A stretch of 12,816 nucleotides of DNA from Cellvibrionaceae bacterium (lineage in GTDB: Bacteria; Pseudomonadota; Gammaproteobacteria; Pseudomonadales; Cellvibrionaceae): positions 1 through 12,816 of the forward strand of contig JAUVQU010000051.1 in assembly GCA_030597965.1 (NCBI GenBank). The letters run 5' to 3'. The notes under the pieces are model-generated. The model made no database searches and had not been told where the DNA came from. It saw only the letters and a list, made by a program, of their open reading frames with translations. Shown piece after piece: positions 6,849 through 12,816 of this stretch. A program made the position numbers and the translations under genes. Position 1 is the first letter of the stretch; every line of letters begins with the position of its first letter.

Positions 6849-7441
6849 GGCAATCCTCTCAAGCATTCCCTCACCTGAACTGACACAGGCGCAAAACTTT
6901 GATGCAGTGCCGACACCATTGACTCGTAACTTCTTTCTTCTTGTTTTTGCTGCTCACGATAGGCTTGTCGTGCCAACAAATTCTGACCATTGTCATATAC
7001 AGACAAATAACCACTATTTAATACAGCGCCTTCCGCTAAACCATTGAAATATTCCACTTCAAGTATCAGCACATAATCCGCATGACGTACTAATGAAGTG
7101 TCATATAACTGATAACGGTACTTGTCACTACGTGAGTTTAAGTGACGCAACAGCGATTGATTGACCGCCACATCCAGATCTTCCGCCCAGCGGTGCCCGT
7201 ACGCCACCTGTAGACCATGATCAGAGTGCTGATACACCAGCATCGGCTGATCCAACAGAGAATTAAGCTTTGCAGGTTTAATCAGCACCAACGGCAATGA
7301 CAAGTCCACTCCAGCCTGAACCATCTCAATGGGTAAGGGAGCCAATCGATACAATTTATCCTCTTCTAGCGTCTGGGATGAACACCCCTGTAACATCGAA
7401 GCTAAAAATAATAAAAACAAACAACTTACGTTTCTCATCAT
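6845..7441 (-). CDS. pqiC: PqiC, outer-membrane lipoprotein of the Pqi system
   Basis: A 198-residue lipoprotein of the ABC-type transport auxiliary family (PF03886 type). The signal peptide ends in a lipobox LQGC with the lipidated Cys20, followed by SSQ, which favours outer-membrane sorting. The mature part has the family's LYRLAPLP opening, the beta-rich LVLIKPAKLNSLLDQPMLVY segment and the HADYVLILEVEYFNG strand. In E. coli PqiC binds PqiB at the outer membrane and completes an envelope-spanning lipid transport channel. The start is placed at the ATG at 7441, seven bases after AGGAG; a second ATG follows at once (7438), and the frame extends to 7474 inside pqiB. It starts 10 bp after the pqiB stop and is the last gene of the operon. 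Its stop codon lies inside a repeat element, which may have reshaped the C-terminus. Confidence 0.9.
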   Translation of the reverse strand: MMRNVSCLFLLFLASMLQGCSSQTLEEDKLYRLAPLPIEMVQAGVDLSLPLVLIKPAKLNSLLDQPMLVYQHSDHGLQVAYGHRWAEDLDVAVNQSLLRHLNSRSDKYRYQLYDTSLVRHADYVLILEVEYFNGLAEGAVLNSGYLSVYDNGQNLLARQAYREQQKQEERSYESMVSALHQSFAPVSVQVRECLRGLP

Positions 7442-7451
7442 AAACTCACTC

Positions 7452-9071
7452 CTATTCTTCGCCTGGGTACTCACTGGATTGCTGAGGTTTACCGAAAATC
7501 AAACTGTTCGGTTTTTTATTAAGTTGCGACAAGAGTGGTAACAACTCATCCAAAACGTGGCGTAAAGATTTTAAATCTTTATCCAGTAACTCTCTCGTTT
7601 CGGAGCCTGACGACACACCCAAGACCAACTTGTCTAAGCTATTCACAGTGCGGTCTATACTCGCCAACAGTGCCTGTCCCTGCTCTTCACTAAAAACCCG
7701 TTCAAGATTATCTGAAGTTTGTCGTATCGATACCAACGCTGCACTGGCATCCTTAAGCAAAGGTTCAACCGGTAGCTTATTGATCTTATTTAGTAAGCTT
7801 TCAGCTTGTCCCAATAAAGCATCCAGCTGGTTAGCCGCTGCCGGGATAACGACGTAACCCTCAAAGTATTCCAATTCTTGTGCAGCCTTAACCTCAGCCT
7901 CATAGACCAATTCGACGTACTGGCTGCCTGTGACAAAATTAGCCGTAGCCAAACCTCCACTCAGACCTTGCTTTATCCCATTGAGCACGTCGATTTTTGC
8001 CTGTTGTAAATCTTTCTCCGTATCACTCAAACCGATACGCGCCGGCTCTATTGAAACCAGAACAGGAATCACGCTGTTTTTATTAAGAATATTGTCTATC
8101 GAGGGATAATCAATATCTGTGCGTAATACAGAACCCACTTTAACGCCACGATATTCAACGGAAGCTCCCGGTCTTAAGCCGCGTATAGAATTGGAAAACA
8201 ATAATGCAAACTCTAGAGAGTGATGGTTGATCACGTCATTTATAGCCGTAAAACCAGGGTAGATAACAAAATCACGCCGTTCTGTTACCACCTCGCCCGC
8301 TGGCATATTTTTAGGAACATCGAACCCCAAACCACCGGTTAACAGGGTCTCTAAACTGCCAGTTTCCACACGCAGACCCTCTGCTCCCAAGTCGATTTCG
8401 AAGCCATTAATTTCCCAAAAGCGAGTATTGGTCGTCACCAAACGATCATAGGGCTCTTCGATAAAGGCGTTGTAATAGACCTTGCGCTCATCGGCATTAA
8501 AATGAACATAGTCAATTTTACCAACCACAAGCCCGCGATAGATAATGGGATCCCCTGCACTAAACAGCGTGTTTCCAGAATTCTCCAGGGTCAGGTGTAA
8601 TCCGGGTGTTCCCTGTGGCGTAGCCGGAGGCTTTTCCAGCCCAATGAATTCATCTTCCCTAGAGTCACTAGTGCCGGCAGACAATTCGATATAAGCACCG
8701 GAGAGTAACGTATCAAAGCCCGATATTCCCTCCCGCCCTACACGAGGCCGGACCACCCAGAAGGTGGCATCTTCAACCAAAAGGCCTGTTACAGCCTTTT
8801 CTAAACGAAGGCCTACCCAAACACCATCAAAGTTTTCATTAAATTCAAGACTTTCAACTTTGCCAATCTCAACGTTTCTCAATTTAACGGGGGTCTTATT
8901 AACTTCTAATCCGGCTGCGTCTTCAAAGCTCACTTTCACTAAAGGCCCAACTCGGCTGTAATGGCTATAGAACATCCATACAGCAATCAAAACCGCCACA
9001 AAAGGAATCAGCCATACACTGGAAAGCTTGGCTTTAGTGGTGATATTTGGGCTGGCTACATCATCTGTCAT
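7452..9071 (-). CDS. pqiB: PqiB, MCE-domain intermembrane transport protein
   Basis: A 539-residue protein close to the length of E. coli PqiB (546). A cytoplasmic tip of about 16 residues leads to one membrane helix (17-36), then three MCE (MlaD-like) domains at about 44-135, 158-245 and 286-392, each with the typical YRG/LRNV..VGKV pattern (for example IYRGLVVGKIDYV at 177-189 and EYRGVKVGSVL at 306-316). A long helical stretch follows (about 412-515) and the chain ends near PNSLIFGK. In PqiB the MCE domains form stacked hexameric rings and the C-terminal helices a tunnel through the periplasm, carrying lipids between membranes. It starts 3 bp after the second pqiA half-gene. Nothing looks truncated. 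Confidence 0.95.
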   Translation of the reverse strand: MTDDVASPNITTKAKLSSVWLIPFVAVLIAVWMFYSHYSRVGPLVKVSFEDAAGLEVNKTPVKLRNVEIGKVESLEFNENFDGVWVGLRLEKAVTGLLVEDATFWVVRPRVGREGISGFDTLLSGAYIELSAGTSDSREDEFIGLEKPPATPQGTPGLHLTLENSGNTLFSAGDPIIYRGLVVGKIDYVHFNADERKVYYNAFIEEPYDRLVTTNTRFWEINGFEIDLGAEGLRVETGSLETLLTGGLGFDVPKNMPAGEVVTERRDFVIYPGFTAINDVINHHSLEFALLFSNSIRGLRPGASVEYRGVKVGSVLRTDIDYPSIDNILNKNSVIPVLVSIEPARIGLSDTEKDLQQAKIDVLNGIKQGLSGGLATANFVTGSQYVELVYEAEVKAAQELEYFEGYVVIPAAANQLDALLGQAESLLNKINKLPVEPLLKDASAALVSIRQTSDNLERVFSEEQGQALLASIDRTVNSLDKLVLGVSSGSETRELLDKDLKSLRHVLDELLPLLSQLNKKPNSLIFGKPQQSSEYPGEE

Positions 9072-9074
9072 TTT

Positions 9075-9731
9075 TTATTCCACAGCCTCTTTAACTTCTG
9101 GTACGGCGATCTGATTAAGGTCCCATAATAGTTTAGGATCAAAACTGATAGCCGCCAGCATAGTTGTAATCACCATTAAGGCAAAAGTAATGGCCGCAAA
9201 GCCAGGATAAATATTCATCAACCCACCAAACTGAATCAGTGCGGCCAAAATAATCACCACAAAAATATCAATCATAGACCAGCGACCAATCAACTCCGTC
9301 AAACGATAAAGCGTGGTTTTCTCGGTAGTCGAACTTGCATGTGAAAACTGTATAGACAGGCAAAGAGTAATCAGAATCACTATTTTTGTAACAGGCACCA
9401 AAATACTGGCGACAAAAATGATCACAGCTATGGGGTAAGAACCGTGCTGCCACAAGGTAATTACGCCGCTGAATATCGTATCACCACTTCCGCTGCCCAA
9501 CACATAGGTTTGCATAATAGGCAGTGTATTCGCCGGAATTAGCAGTAGTATAGAAGTGATCAACCATGCCCAGGTTTTCTGTAAACTGTTCGGTATACGC
9601 GCATGTAAGACAGACCCGCAAAGTTCACAGTGGTTGTGTGCTATGGGTGCGATACTCATACAAACATGACAGGATTGATAACCCTGATCTAACGCAGAAA
9701 CACCTGTATTTAAACTATCTTCATCAGTCAT
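9075..9731 (-). CDS. pqiA: PqiA-domain membrane protein, second half-gene
   Basis: A 218-residue protein with one PqiA domain (PF04403 type). The N-terminal cytoplasmic part carries a CxxC...CxxC zinc-ribbon-like set (Cys21, Cys24, Cys35, Cys38), followed by four membrane segments (about 53-73, 99-126, 151-169, 174-196). It keeps family signatures such as PANTLPIM, the LVPVTKI stretch and the GRWSMIDIFVVIILAAL segment. In E. coli, PqiA is one protein with two such domains; here they are separate genes, and this one matches the second domain. The ATG overlaps the end of the preceding gene by eight bases (ATGACTGA) and has no clear Shine-Dalgarno, so translation is probably coupled. It likely partners PqiB in the inner membrane to feed lipid into the MCE tunnel. 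Confidence 0.9.
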   Translation of the reverse strand: MTDEDSLNTGVSALDQGYQSCHVCMSIAPIAHNHCELCGSVLHARIPNSLQKTWAWLITSILLLIPANTLPIMQTYVLGSGSGDTIFSGVITLWQHGSYPIAVIIFVASILVPVTKIVILITLCLSIQFSHASSTTEKTTLYRLTELIGRWSMIDIFVVIILAALIQFGGLMNIYPGFAAITFALMVITTMLAAISFDPKLLWDLNQIAVPEVKEAVE

Positions 9732-10341
9732 AACTATACAAACGTCGTAATAAAAGCCAAGTTTGATAGCGATCCAATACCATCAGGCAAGCATTCAAAA
9801 ATAGGACAAATAAAATAAAAGACCAAAAAGACAAACCCAAATTAACATCGGCCAAGGAAACAATTTTTATAAAACTCACCAAAATCCCAATGATAAAAAT
9901 CTCAGACATATTCCAAGGCTGAAGCCGAGTGACCCATTTCATTACAGCTTTTACGCCAGACCAGGGGCGCCACAACTTAATCGCCGTATAGACATAGACA
10001 ATACCCAACAAAGAACATAACGGGACCAAAAAAACCATAATTAAAAAAATAAGCGCCAATATTCCATAATCGCTGGAAATAAGAATATCAAAACTTTCCA
10101 GCAAGCTGATTTCTCGCTTTTGACCTTGAGCGTTTAAACCTAAAAAAGGGAATGCCATTGAGGCCAATAAAAAAATCAAAGCACTGGAAGCAAAAGCCAG
10201 CACCTTGTCACTGCCATTCCTGTAATGTGTACTTAAATGAAGCTTACAACGAGGGCAGTGTGCCTTCTCACCTATTCCCAATACCGGAGCAGCTAAAAGC
10301 AGGTCGCATTCATGACAAATAATGTATTCGGTAGAAGCCAC
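9724..10341 (-). CDS. pqiA: PqiA-domain membrane protein, first half-gene
   Basis: A 205-residue protein with one PqiA domain: a cytoplasmic zinc-ribbon-like part (Cys9, Cys12, Cys29, Cys32 in CHEC and CPRC) and four membrane segments (about 47-69, 92-121, 145-163, 168-189). FPFLGLNAQGQ and the LQPWNMSEIFIIGILVSFIK segment are typical of the first domain of two-domain PqiA. The start is a GTG at 10341: an in-frame TGA lies directly before it, and GAGGG stands four bases upstream, so no earlier start is possible. It is the first gene of the pqi operon and overlaps the next by eight bases. It is divergent from the nuclease gene across a 340-bp gap; no confident promoter was found. Confidence 0.9.
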   Translation of the reverse strand: MASTEYIICHECDLLLAAPVLGIGEKAHCPRCKLHLSTHYRNGSDKVLAFASSALIFLLASMAFPFLGLNAQGQKREISLLESFDILISSDYGILALIFLIMVFLVPLCSLLGIVYVYTAIKLWRPWSGVKAVMKWVTRLQPWNMSEIFIIGILVSFIKIVSLADVNLGLSFWSFILFVLFLNACLMVLDRYQTWLLLRRLYSYD

Positions 10342-10681
10342 TCAACCCTCTGTTTTTTGTTTTCGGGATATGCAATCAATCATGGCGCGCTGCAGTAAAC
10401 TTGTCCAGCAAATAGCGTGTAAACTACTGACGCCCCGGCTGACACGCCAGGCTTTAAATTATCTGTGGTTGAAGCAAAGCGCAGCTACACCAAAACCACC
10501 TTCAGTAAGCACTGGAAGAAGAAGCACCCTTGTTGATTTGCAATCAATTGGCTCGACCTCGATGTTACTTTATTTAGTGCTATATTAATTGACTAGCCAA
10601 AAGGATTATAAAACTTCTATCTGCAGTCTCAGGACATCCTAAAGCTCAGCTGACCACTCTTGTTAAGCATAAGGAAAGATC
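10342..10681. other. 340-bp intergenic region between divergent pqi operon and nuclease gene
   Basis: I see no convincing gene. The plus-strand frame that crosses it has no ribosome site and an unnatural composition. It must hold promoters for both flanking transcripts, but no pair of boxes is persuasive. Notable short features are a 6-bp hairpin TTGATT-TGC-AATCAA at 10533-10547 and the 10-bp direct repeat TGCAATCAAT at 10371-10380 and 10539-10548. AT-rich stretches near 10565-10590 could be promoter DNA. No repeat of the REP clusters is present. Confidence 0.5.
10671..10675 (+). promoter_or_regulatory. Shine-Dalgarno of the nuclease gene
   Basis: AAGGA six bases before the ATG at 10682 fixes the start. 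Confidence 0.75.
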
Positions 10682-11215
10682 ATGATAAACATCAGAAACG
10701 GCTTCATAGCCTTCTTTTTAATATTGATAGGTTTGCTTACATACTCTCAAGTTCATGCTGATATTACCGGGCGTGTAATAGCCGTTACAGACGGCGATAC
10801 CATTAGGGTTCTAGACAAAGATAGGGTTGAGCACAAAGTGCGACTTGTCGGAATTGATGCCCCAGAACAGAGACAGTCATTTGGCAATGCATCCAAGCAA
10901 CATCTGGCAAAGCTGGTAGCCAGAAAAAAAGTTTTTATCGAGTCGTCAAAAACTGATCGTTATGGCCGCTTACTGGGCAAAGTTTGGACCCAGCCTTCTG
11001 ATTGCCCCAGATGCGGCAAGACCCTGGATGTAAATCTGGCTCAAGTAACCGCAGGCATGGCCTGGTGGCACCGCTTTTCTTCATCTGACCAATCGCCAGA
11101 AGATAGAGGCCGATATGAATCAGCAGAAGATGAGGCCAGATTGCGAAAATGGGGGCTCTGGGCAGACCCAAACCCAATTAGCCCCCATAATTGGAGAAAA
11201 GGTGTAAGACCTTAA
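10682..11215 (+). CDS. Secreted thermonuclease-family (SNase-like) protein
   Basis: A 177-residue protein with a staphylococcal-nuclease-like OB fold. A signal peptide (hydrophobic core about 8-21, cleavage likely after VHA at 24-26) predicts export to the periplasm or beyond. The fold opens with ITGRVIAVTDGDTIRV. Catalytic-site residues of the family can be matched: Asp37 and Asp39 of DGDT, Arg54 and Glu62 in VRLVGIDAPE, and Arg96 in DRYGRLLG. All are present, so calcium-dependent phosphodiesterase activity on DNA or RNA is expected. A CPRC pair (Cys108, Cys111) sits in a short insertion and could form a disulfide or bind a metal. The helical end has the typical EARLRKWGLWADPNPISPHNWRK. It stands alone on the plus strand, divergent from pqi and convergent with the protease. 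Nutrient scavenging is a reasonable guess at its role. Confidence 0.92.
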   Translation: MINIRNGFIAFFLILIGLLTYSQVHADITGRVIAVTDGDTIRVLDKDRVEHKVRLVGIDAPEQRQSFGNASKQHLAKLVARKKVFIESSKTDRYGRLLGKVWTQPSDCPRCGKTLDVNLAQVTAGMAWWHRFSSSDQSPEDRGRYESAEDEARLRKWGLWADPNPISPHNWRKGVRP

Positions 11216-11269
11216 TAAAAGCTACAGTGACCCTCTACAAATCACACACACCATGTAATGTTCGCCTGC

Positions 11270-11314
11270 CACCCCAGGGTGCCCTCTCTTCCTGCTTCGC
11301 AGAAATTCACCTTG
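11270..11314 (-). repeat. 45-bp hairpin-bearing repeat, copy 2
   Basis: Inverted copy of the block at 6763-6807, 39 of 45 bases the same. On the plus strand its stem is TTCCTGC/GCAGAAA around TTC (11289-11305). Relative to copy 1, one base pair changes T-A to C-G and another G-C to T-G, so pairing is kept. It begins about 55 bases after the nuclease stop. Confidence 0.8.
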
Positions 11315-11326
11315 ACGGCACCAAAA

Positions 11327-11352
11327 ATAGGCCCTCTTAAGGGAGCTCCTAC
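11327..11352 (-). repeat. 26-bp imperfect palindrome, copy 2, terminator-like for the protease gene
   Basis: Same sequence as 6823-6848 except for one end base. On the minus strand the hairpin is followed by a run of five Ts. It lies about 75 bases downstream of the protease stop on that strand, a fitting place for a transcription terminator. Confidence 0.65.
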
Positions 11353-11367
11353 AGAGCGCGGTTTATT

Positions 11368-11391
11368 GTAGGAGCCAGCCCTGCTGGCGAA
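11368..11391 (+). repeat. REP element, cluster B
   Basis: Identical over 24 bases to the REP at 6716-6739 (stem GCCAGC/GCTGGC, loop CCT). It lies between the convergent nuclease and protease genes, 36 bp from the protease stop. Confidence 0.85.
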
Positions 11392-11427
11392 TGGTTGAGC
11401 AACAAAAAAGTGAGCATTGGGTTTCCA

Positions 11428-12321
11428 TCAATGGGGTACGTTAATGGCCATAACCGCATCATAAATCTGCGGCGTTATCGGTACAGCCACCGTTGAATTG
11501 CGGGCGCGGTGGTAAGGATCGCCGTCTTGCGTGGTACCCTTTTTATAGGACACACGCACATTCACCGAGGTGATCACTGCCCTGCCCTCAAGCCAGTTGA
11601 TGTTGCCCGAACCTGAGCCCCGGGCACGCAGGTCACAGTCCGTATCAATTTCTGTTTGGCTGGCCAGTGCCTGCCGGTAAAAACATTGCTGCACTTTTTT
11701 TATTTTTGCCTGCCCAGCATGGCGCTTACTGAAGTCATGGGTCAATGCATCATCCAGTGTTTGCTGAGCCACCTCCCTGTAAAAACCAGCGGTAGCAATT
11801 GGGCCCAATAGCTTTCGCCCGGTCGCCGAGGTGAACCTATCCATGGTCAACCCAGCTTCAGGGAGACCAACAGACCCCACATTCGGCAGCTTTTGCTTTA
11901 ATGCCAAAACGCAAATATCCAACGCCGTAAAACATAGGCTTCTTTTTTTATCAATGGCTATTCTTTTGGAATTGCCAGATGGGCTTAGCTGAACATAAGG
12001 TCGAAGTGCATGCCATTTTCCTTTATCGTTTTTAACAACATGCCGGGCTGTTACTACAATGCCTGGCGCCAAAACCGAAGTTCCAGAACCGTAAACTGAA
12101 CGCCCAAACCAGGGTTTTGAGCTAATAAAAACAGTGGCGTTATAAGCCTGCCATTGAACCGGCTTAGCCGGGATCCTCTGGCGTCCGTCCTCCCCTTTTA
12201 CATAAGCCAGCTGAATCCCTTGTGGGAAGCCACTTGCCAGCGGCCCCATTGCTATTAACAAACACGCGAAAAACCAGCGGGTTGGAATTTTTATCCATGT
12301 TATTAATTGCCTTAAATACAT
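11428..12321 (-). CDS. Secreted trypsin-like serine protease
   Basis: A 297-residue chymotrypsin-fold peptidase. The N-terminus is a signal peptide (basic stretch to Arg15, hydrophobic WFFACLLIAMGPLASG), so it is exported. The catalytic triad can be read as His94 in VVTARHVV after the usual GSGTSVLAPG strand, Asp135 in TALDICVLAL, and Ser236 in RGSGSGN, which stands where GDSGGP is usual. The Asp just before the serine is replaced by Gly, so activity is likely but not certain. Four cysteines (130, 137, 213, 229) could form two disulfides. The start is ATG 12321, six bases after GAGGTG; the GTG at 12330 that also opens the frame is part of this ribosome site. Its upstream region is filled with REP repeats and the RAYT gene, so it may be read from the RAYT side. 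Its targets are unknown. Confidence 0.8.
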   Translation of the reverse strand: MYLRQLITWIKIPTRWFFACLLIAMGPLASGFPQGIQLAYVKGEDGRQRIPAKPVQWQAYNATVFISSKPWFGRSVYGSGTSVLAPGIVVTARHVVKNDKGKWHALRPYVQLSPSGNSKRIAIDKKRSLCFTALDICVLALKQKLPNVGSVGLPEAGLTMDRFTSATGRKLLGPIATAGFYREVAQQTLDDALTHDFSKRHAGQAKIKKVQQCFYRQALASQTEIDTDCDLRARGSGSGNINWLEGRAVITSVNVRVSYKKGTTQDGDPYHRARNSTVAVPITPQIYDAVMAINVPH

Positions 12322-12327
12322 GGATTG

Positions 12328-12333
12328 CACCTC
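12328..12333 (-). promoter_or_regulatory. Shine-Dalgarno deciding the protease start
   Basis: On the minus strand GAGGTG is six bases before the ATG at 12321. The GTG inside it is in frame and could be mistaken for the start. Confidence 0.7.
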
Positions 12334-12356
12334 ATTGGTATCTCAGGGTGAAAAGG

Positions 12357-12373
12357 TTCGCCAGCAGGGCTCC
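12357..12373 (-). repeat. Shortened REP element, cluster C
   Basis: On the minus strand this reads GGAGCCCTGCTGGCGAA. It matches the REP at 6716-6739 except that four bases (AGCC) are missing, as if deleted between short direct repeats; the stem can no longer form fully. It lies 36 bp upstream of the protease start. Confidence 0.65.
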
Positions 12374-12377
12374 AAAA

Positions 12378-12403
12378 GTAGGCTCTCTTAAGGGAGCTCC
12401 TAC
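12378..12403 (-). repeat. 26-bp imperfect palindrome, copy 3, terminator-like for the RAYT gene
   Basis: Matches copies at 6823-6848 and 11327-11352 with one internal change. On the minus strand it is followed by TTTT, and it lies about 87 bases after the RAYT stop on that strand. As a terminator it would separate the RAYT and protease transcripts. Confidence 0.65.
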
Positions 12404-12422
12404 AAAACACGCACCTGCCCCT

Positions 12423-12483
12423 GTGGGAGCCGGGCATCCCGGCGAAGGTTTTACCTGCAATGGTTCGCTTGCAGGCAAGCTCC
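12423..12483. repeat. Inverted REP pair (BIME-like), cluster C
   Basis: Two REP units face each other. The left (12423-12446, plus) has head GTGGGAG and stem GCCGGG/CCCGGC with loop CAT. The right (12464-12483, minus) reads GGAGCTTGCCTGCAAGCGAA with stem GCTTGC/GCAAGC. The spacer of 17 bases is similar to the DNA after the REP at 6716. The right unit ends seven bases from the 3' end of the RAYT gene, the usual arrangement of REPs around their transposase. Confidence 0.8.
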
Positions 12484-12489
12484 AACAGT

Positions 12490-12816
12490 TCATATCCACT
12501 TTGCATCCCACAATGAATATTCGGCGCTCGATTCAACCAGCCCTGCCCGCAATGGGTTGGCCACTATATATCGCGCAATATCCAGAATACTTTCTTCACT
12601 TCTCAGGGCATGATCATGAAAGCCCCTCTGCCATACGGGATCAGTTCCGCAATAGCCACTGCGCCTCAGTGCTTTAGTAGAGATAGATTTAAGTTTCTGA
12701 ACGACTCCAGAAACATCCGTCTCCCCTTGTAACTGCATCAACCAATGCAAGTGATCCGGCATGACAACAAAGCATTGGGTTTCTGCAAGATCATTTACAG
12801 ATTGCATAGCCCCCAC
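12490..12816 (-). CDS. REP-associated tyrosine transposase (RAYT), C-terminal part
   Basis: The visible 108 residues are the catalytic part of an IS200-like Y1 transposase of the REP-associated type. The HUH-type metal site is in VVMPDHLHWLMQL (His22 and His24 counted from the window edge), the PVWQRGFHDHAL segment (60-71) is typical of RAYTs, and the likely nucleophile is Tyr83 in ILDIARYIVANPLRAGLV. The protein ends in SLWDAKWI. The gene runs off the window: family members are longer at the N-terminus, so the GTG at the very edge is probably internal. RAYTs cut and join single-stranded REP DNA and are thought to have spread REPs. A REP pair lies just past its stop. No broken codon is seen in this part, so it may be intact. 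Confidence 0.9.
   Translation of the reverse strand: MGAMQSVNDLAETQCFVVMPDHLHWLMQLQGETDVSGVVQKLKSISTKALRRSGYCGTDPVWQRGFHDHALRSEESILDIARYIVANPLRAGLVESSAEYSLWDAKWI

Noticed and set aside
10322..10588. 88-residue plus-strand reading frame
   Set aside because: It begins inside pqiA on the opposite strand, lacks a ribosome site and shows no recognisable domain.
11216..11427. Attachment site or integron boundary between the nuclease and protease genes
   Set aside because: No integrase, tRNA end or attC-like structure is visible; the repeats are explained as REP and associated modules.
12222..12677. 151-residue plus-strand reading frame
   Set aside because: It runs antisense to the protease and RAYT genes and through the REP repeats; it is a shadow frame.

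Overview
The window looks like chromosomal DNA of a gammaproteobacterium. Supporting signs are a PqiABC locus, a REP-associated tyrosine transposase with Pseudomonas-like REP hairpins, and Shine-Dalgarno-led, mixed-composition genes. A marine or soil relative of Pseudomonas/Cellvibrionales would fit, but genus cannot be fixed from the sequence. No rRNA, tRNA, CRISPR array or phage gene was seen.

Region 1 (about 260-6699) is a divergent sulfur-linked module. In its centre is a 120-bp AT-rich promoter region (1505-1624). To the right runs an operon: an ArsR-family repressor with the two cysteines of persulfide sensors (BigR/SqrR/YgaV type), a periplasmic rhodanese, an RND efflux permease and its membrane-fusion adaptor. 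To the left runs a second operon: a DUF2892 membrane protein, a cytoplasmic rhodanese and a DsbA-like protein. Taken together this reads as a response to reactive sulfur (sulfide, persulfide, polysulfide) with sulfur-transfer enzymes on both sides of the inner membrane and an attached efflux pump of unknown cargo. No outer-membrane channel gene is present, so the pump would use one encoded elsewhere.

Region 2 (6845-10341, minus strand) is a compact pqi operon: PqiA in two separate half-genes, the three-MCE-domain PqiB, and the lipoprotein PqiC. These form an inner-to-outer membrane lipid transport and envelope-integrity system. The genes overlap or lie within 10 bp of each other.

Region 3 (10342-12816) is more accessory: a 340-bp gap without a convincing gene, a secreted thermonuclease-family protein (plus strand), a secreted trypsin-like serine protease (minus strand), and the 3' part of a REP-associated tyrosine transposase (RAYT) running off the right edge.

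Three intergenic repeat clusters (6716-6848, 11270-11391, 12357-12483) are built from the same modules in different order and orientation: REP hairpins, a 45-bp block with its own hairpin, and a 26-bp imperfect palindrome. The 26-bp palindrome lies downstream of a minus-strand gene each time and is followed on that strand by a T run, so it may act as a dispersed terminator; one copy supplies the stop codon of pqiC. The RAYT at the edge is the likely agent that spread the REP part.
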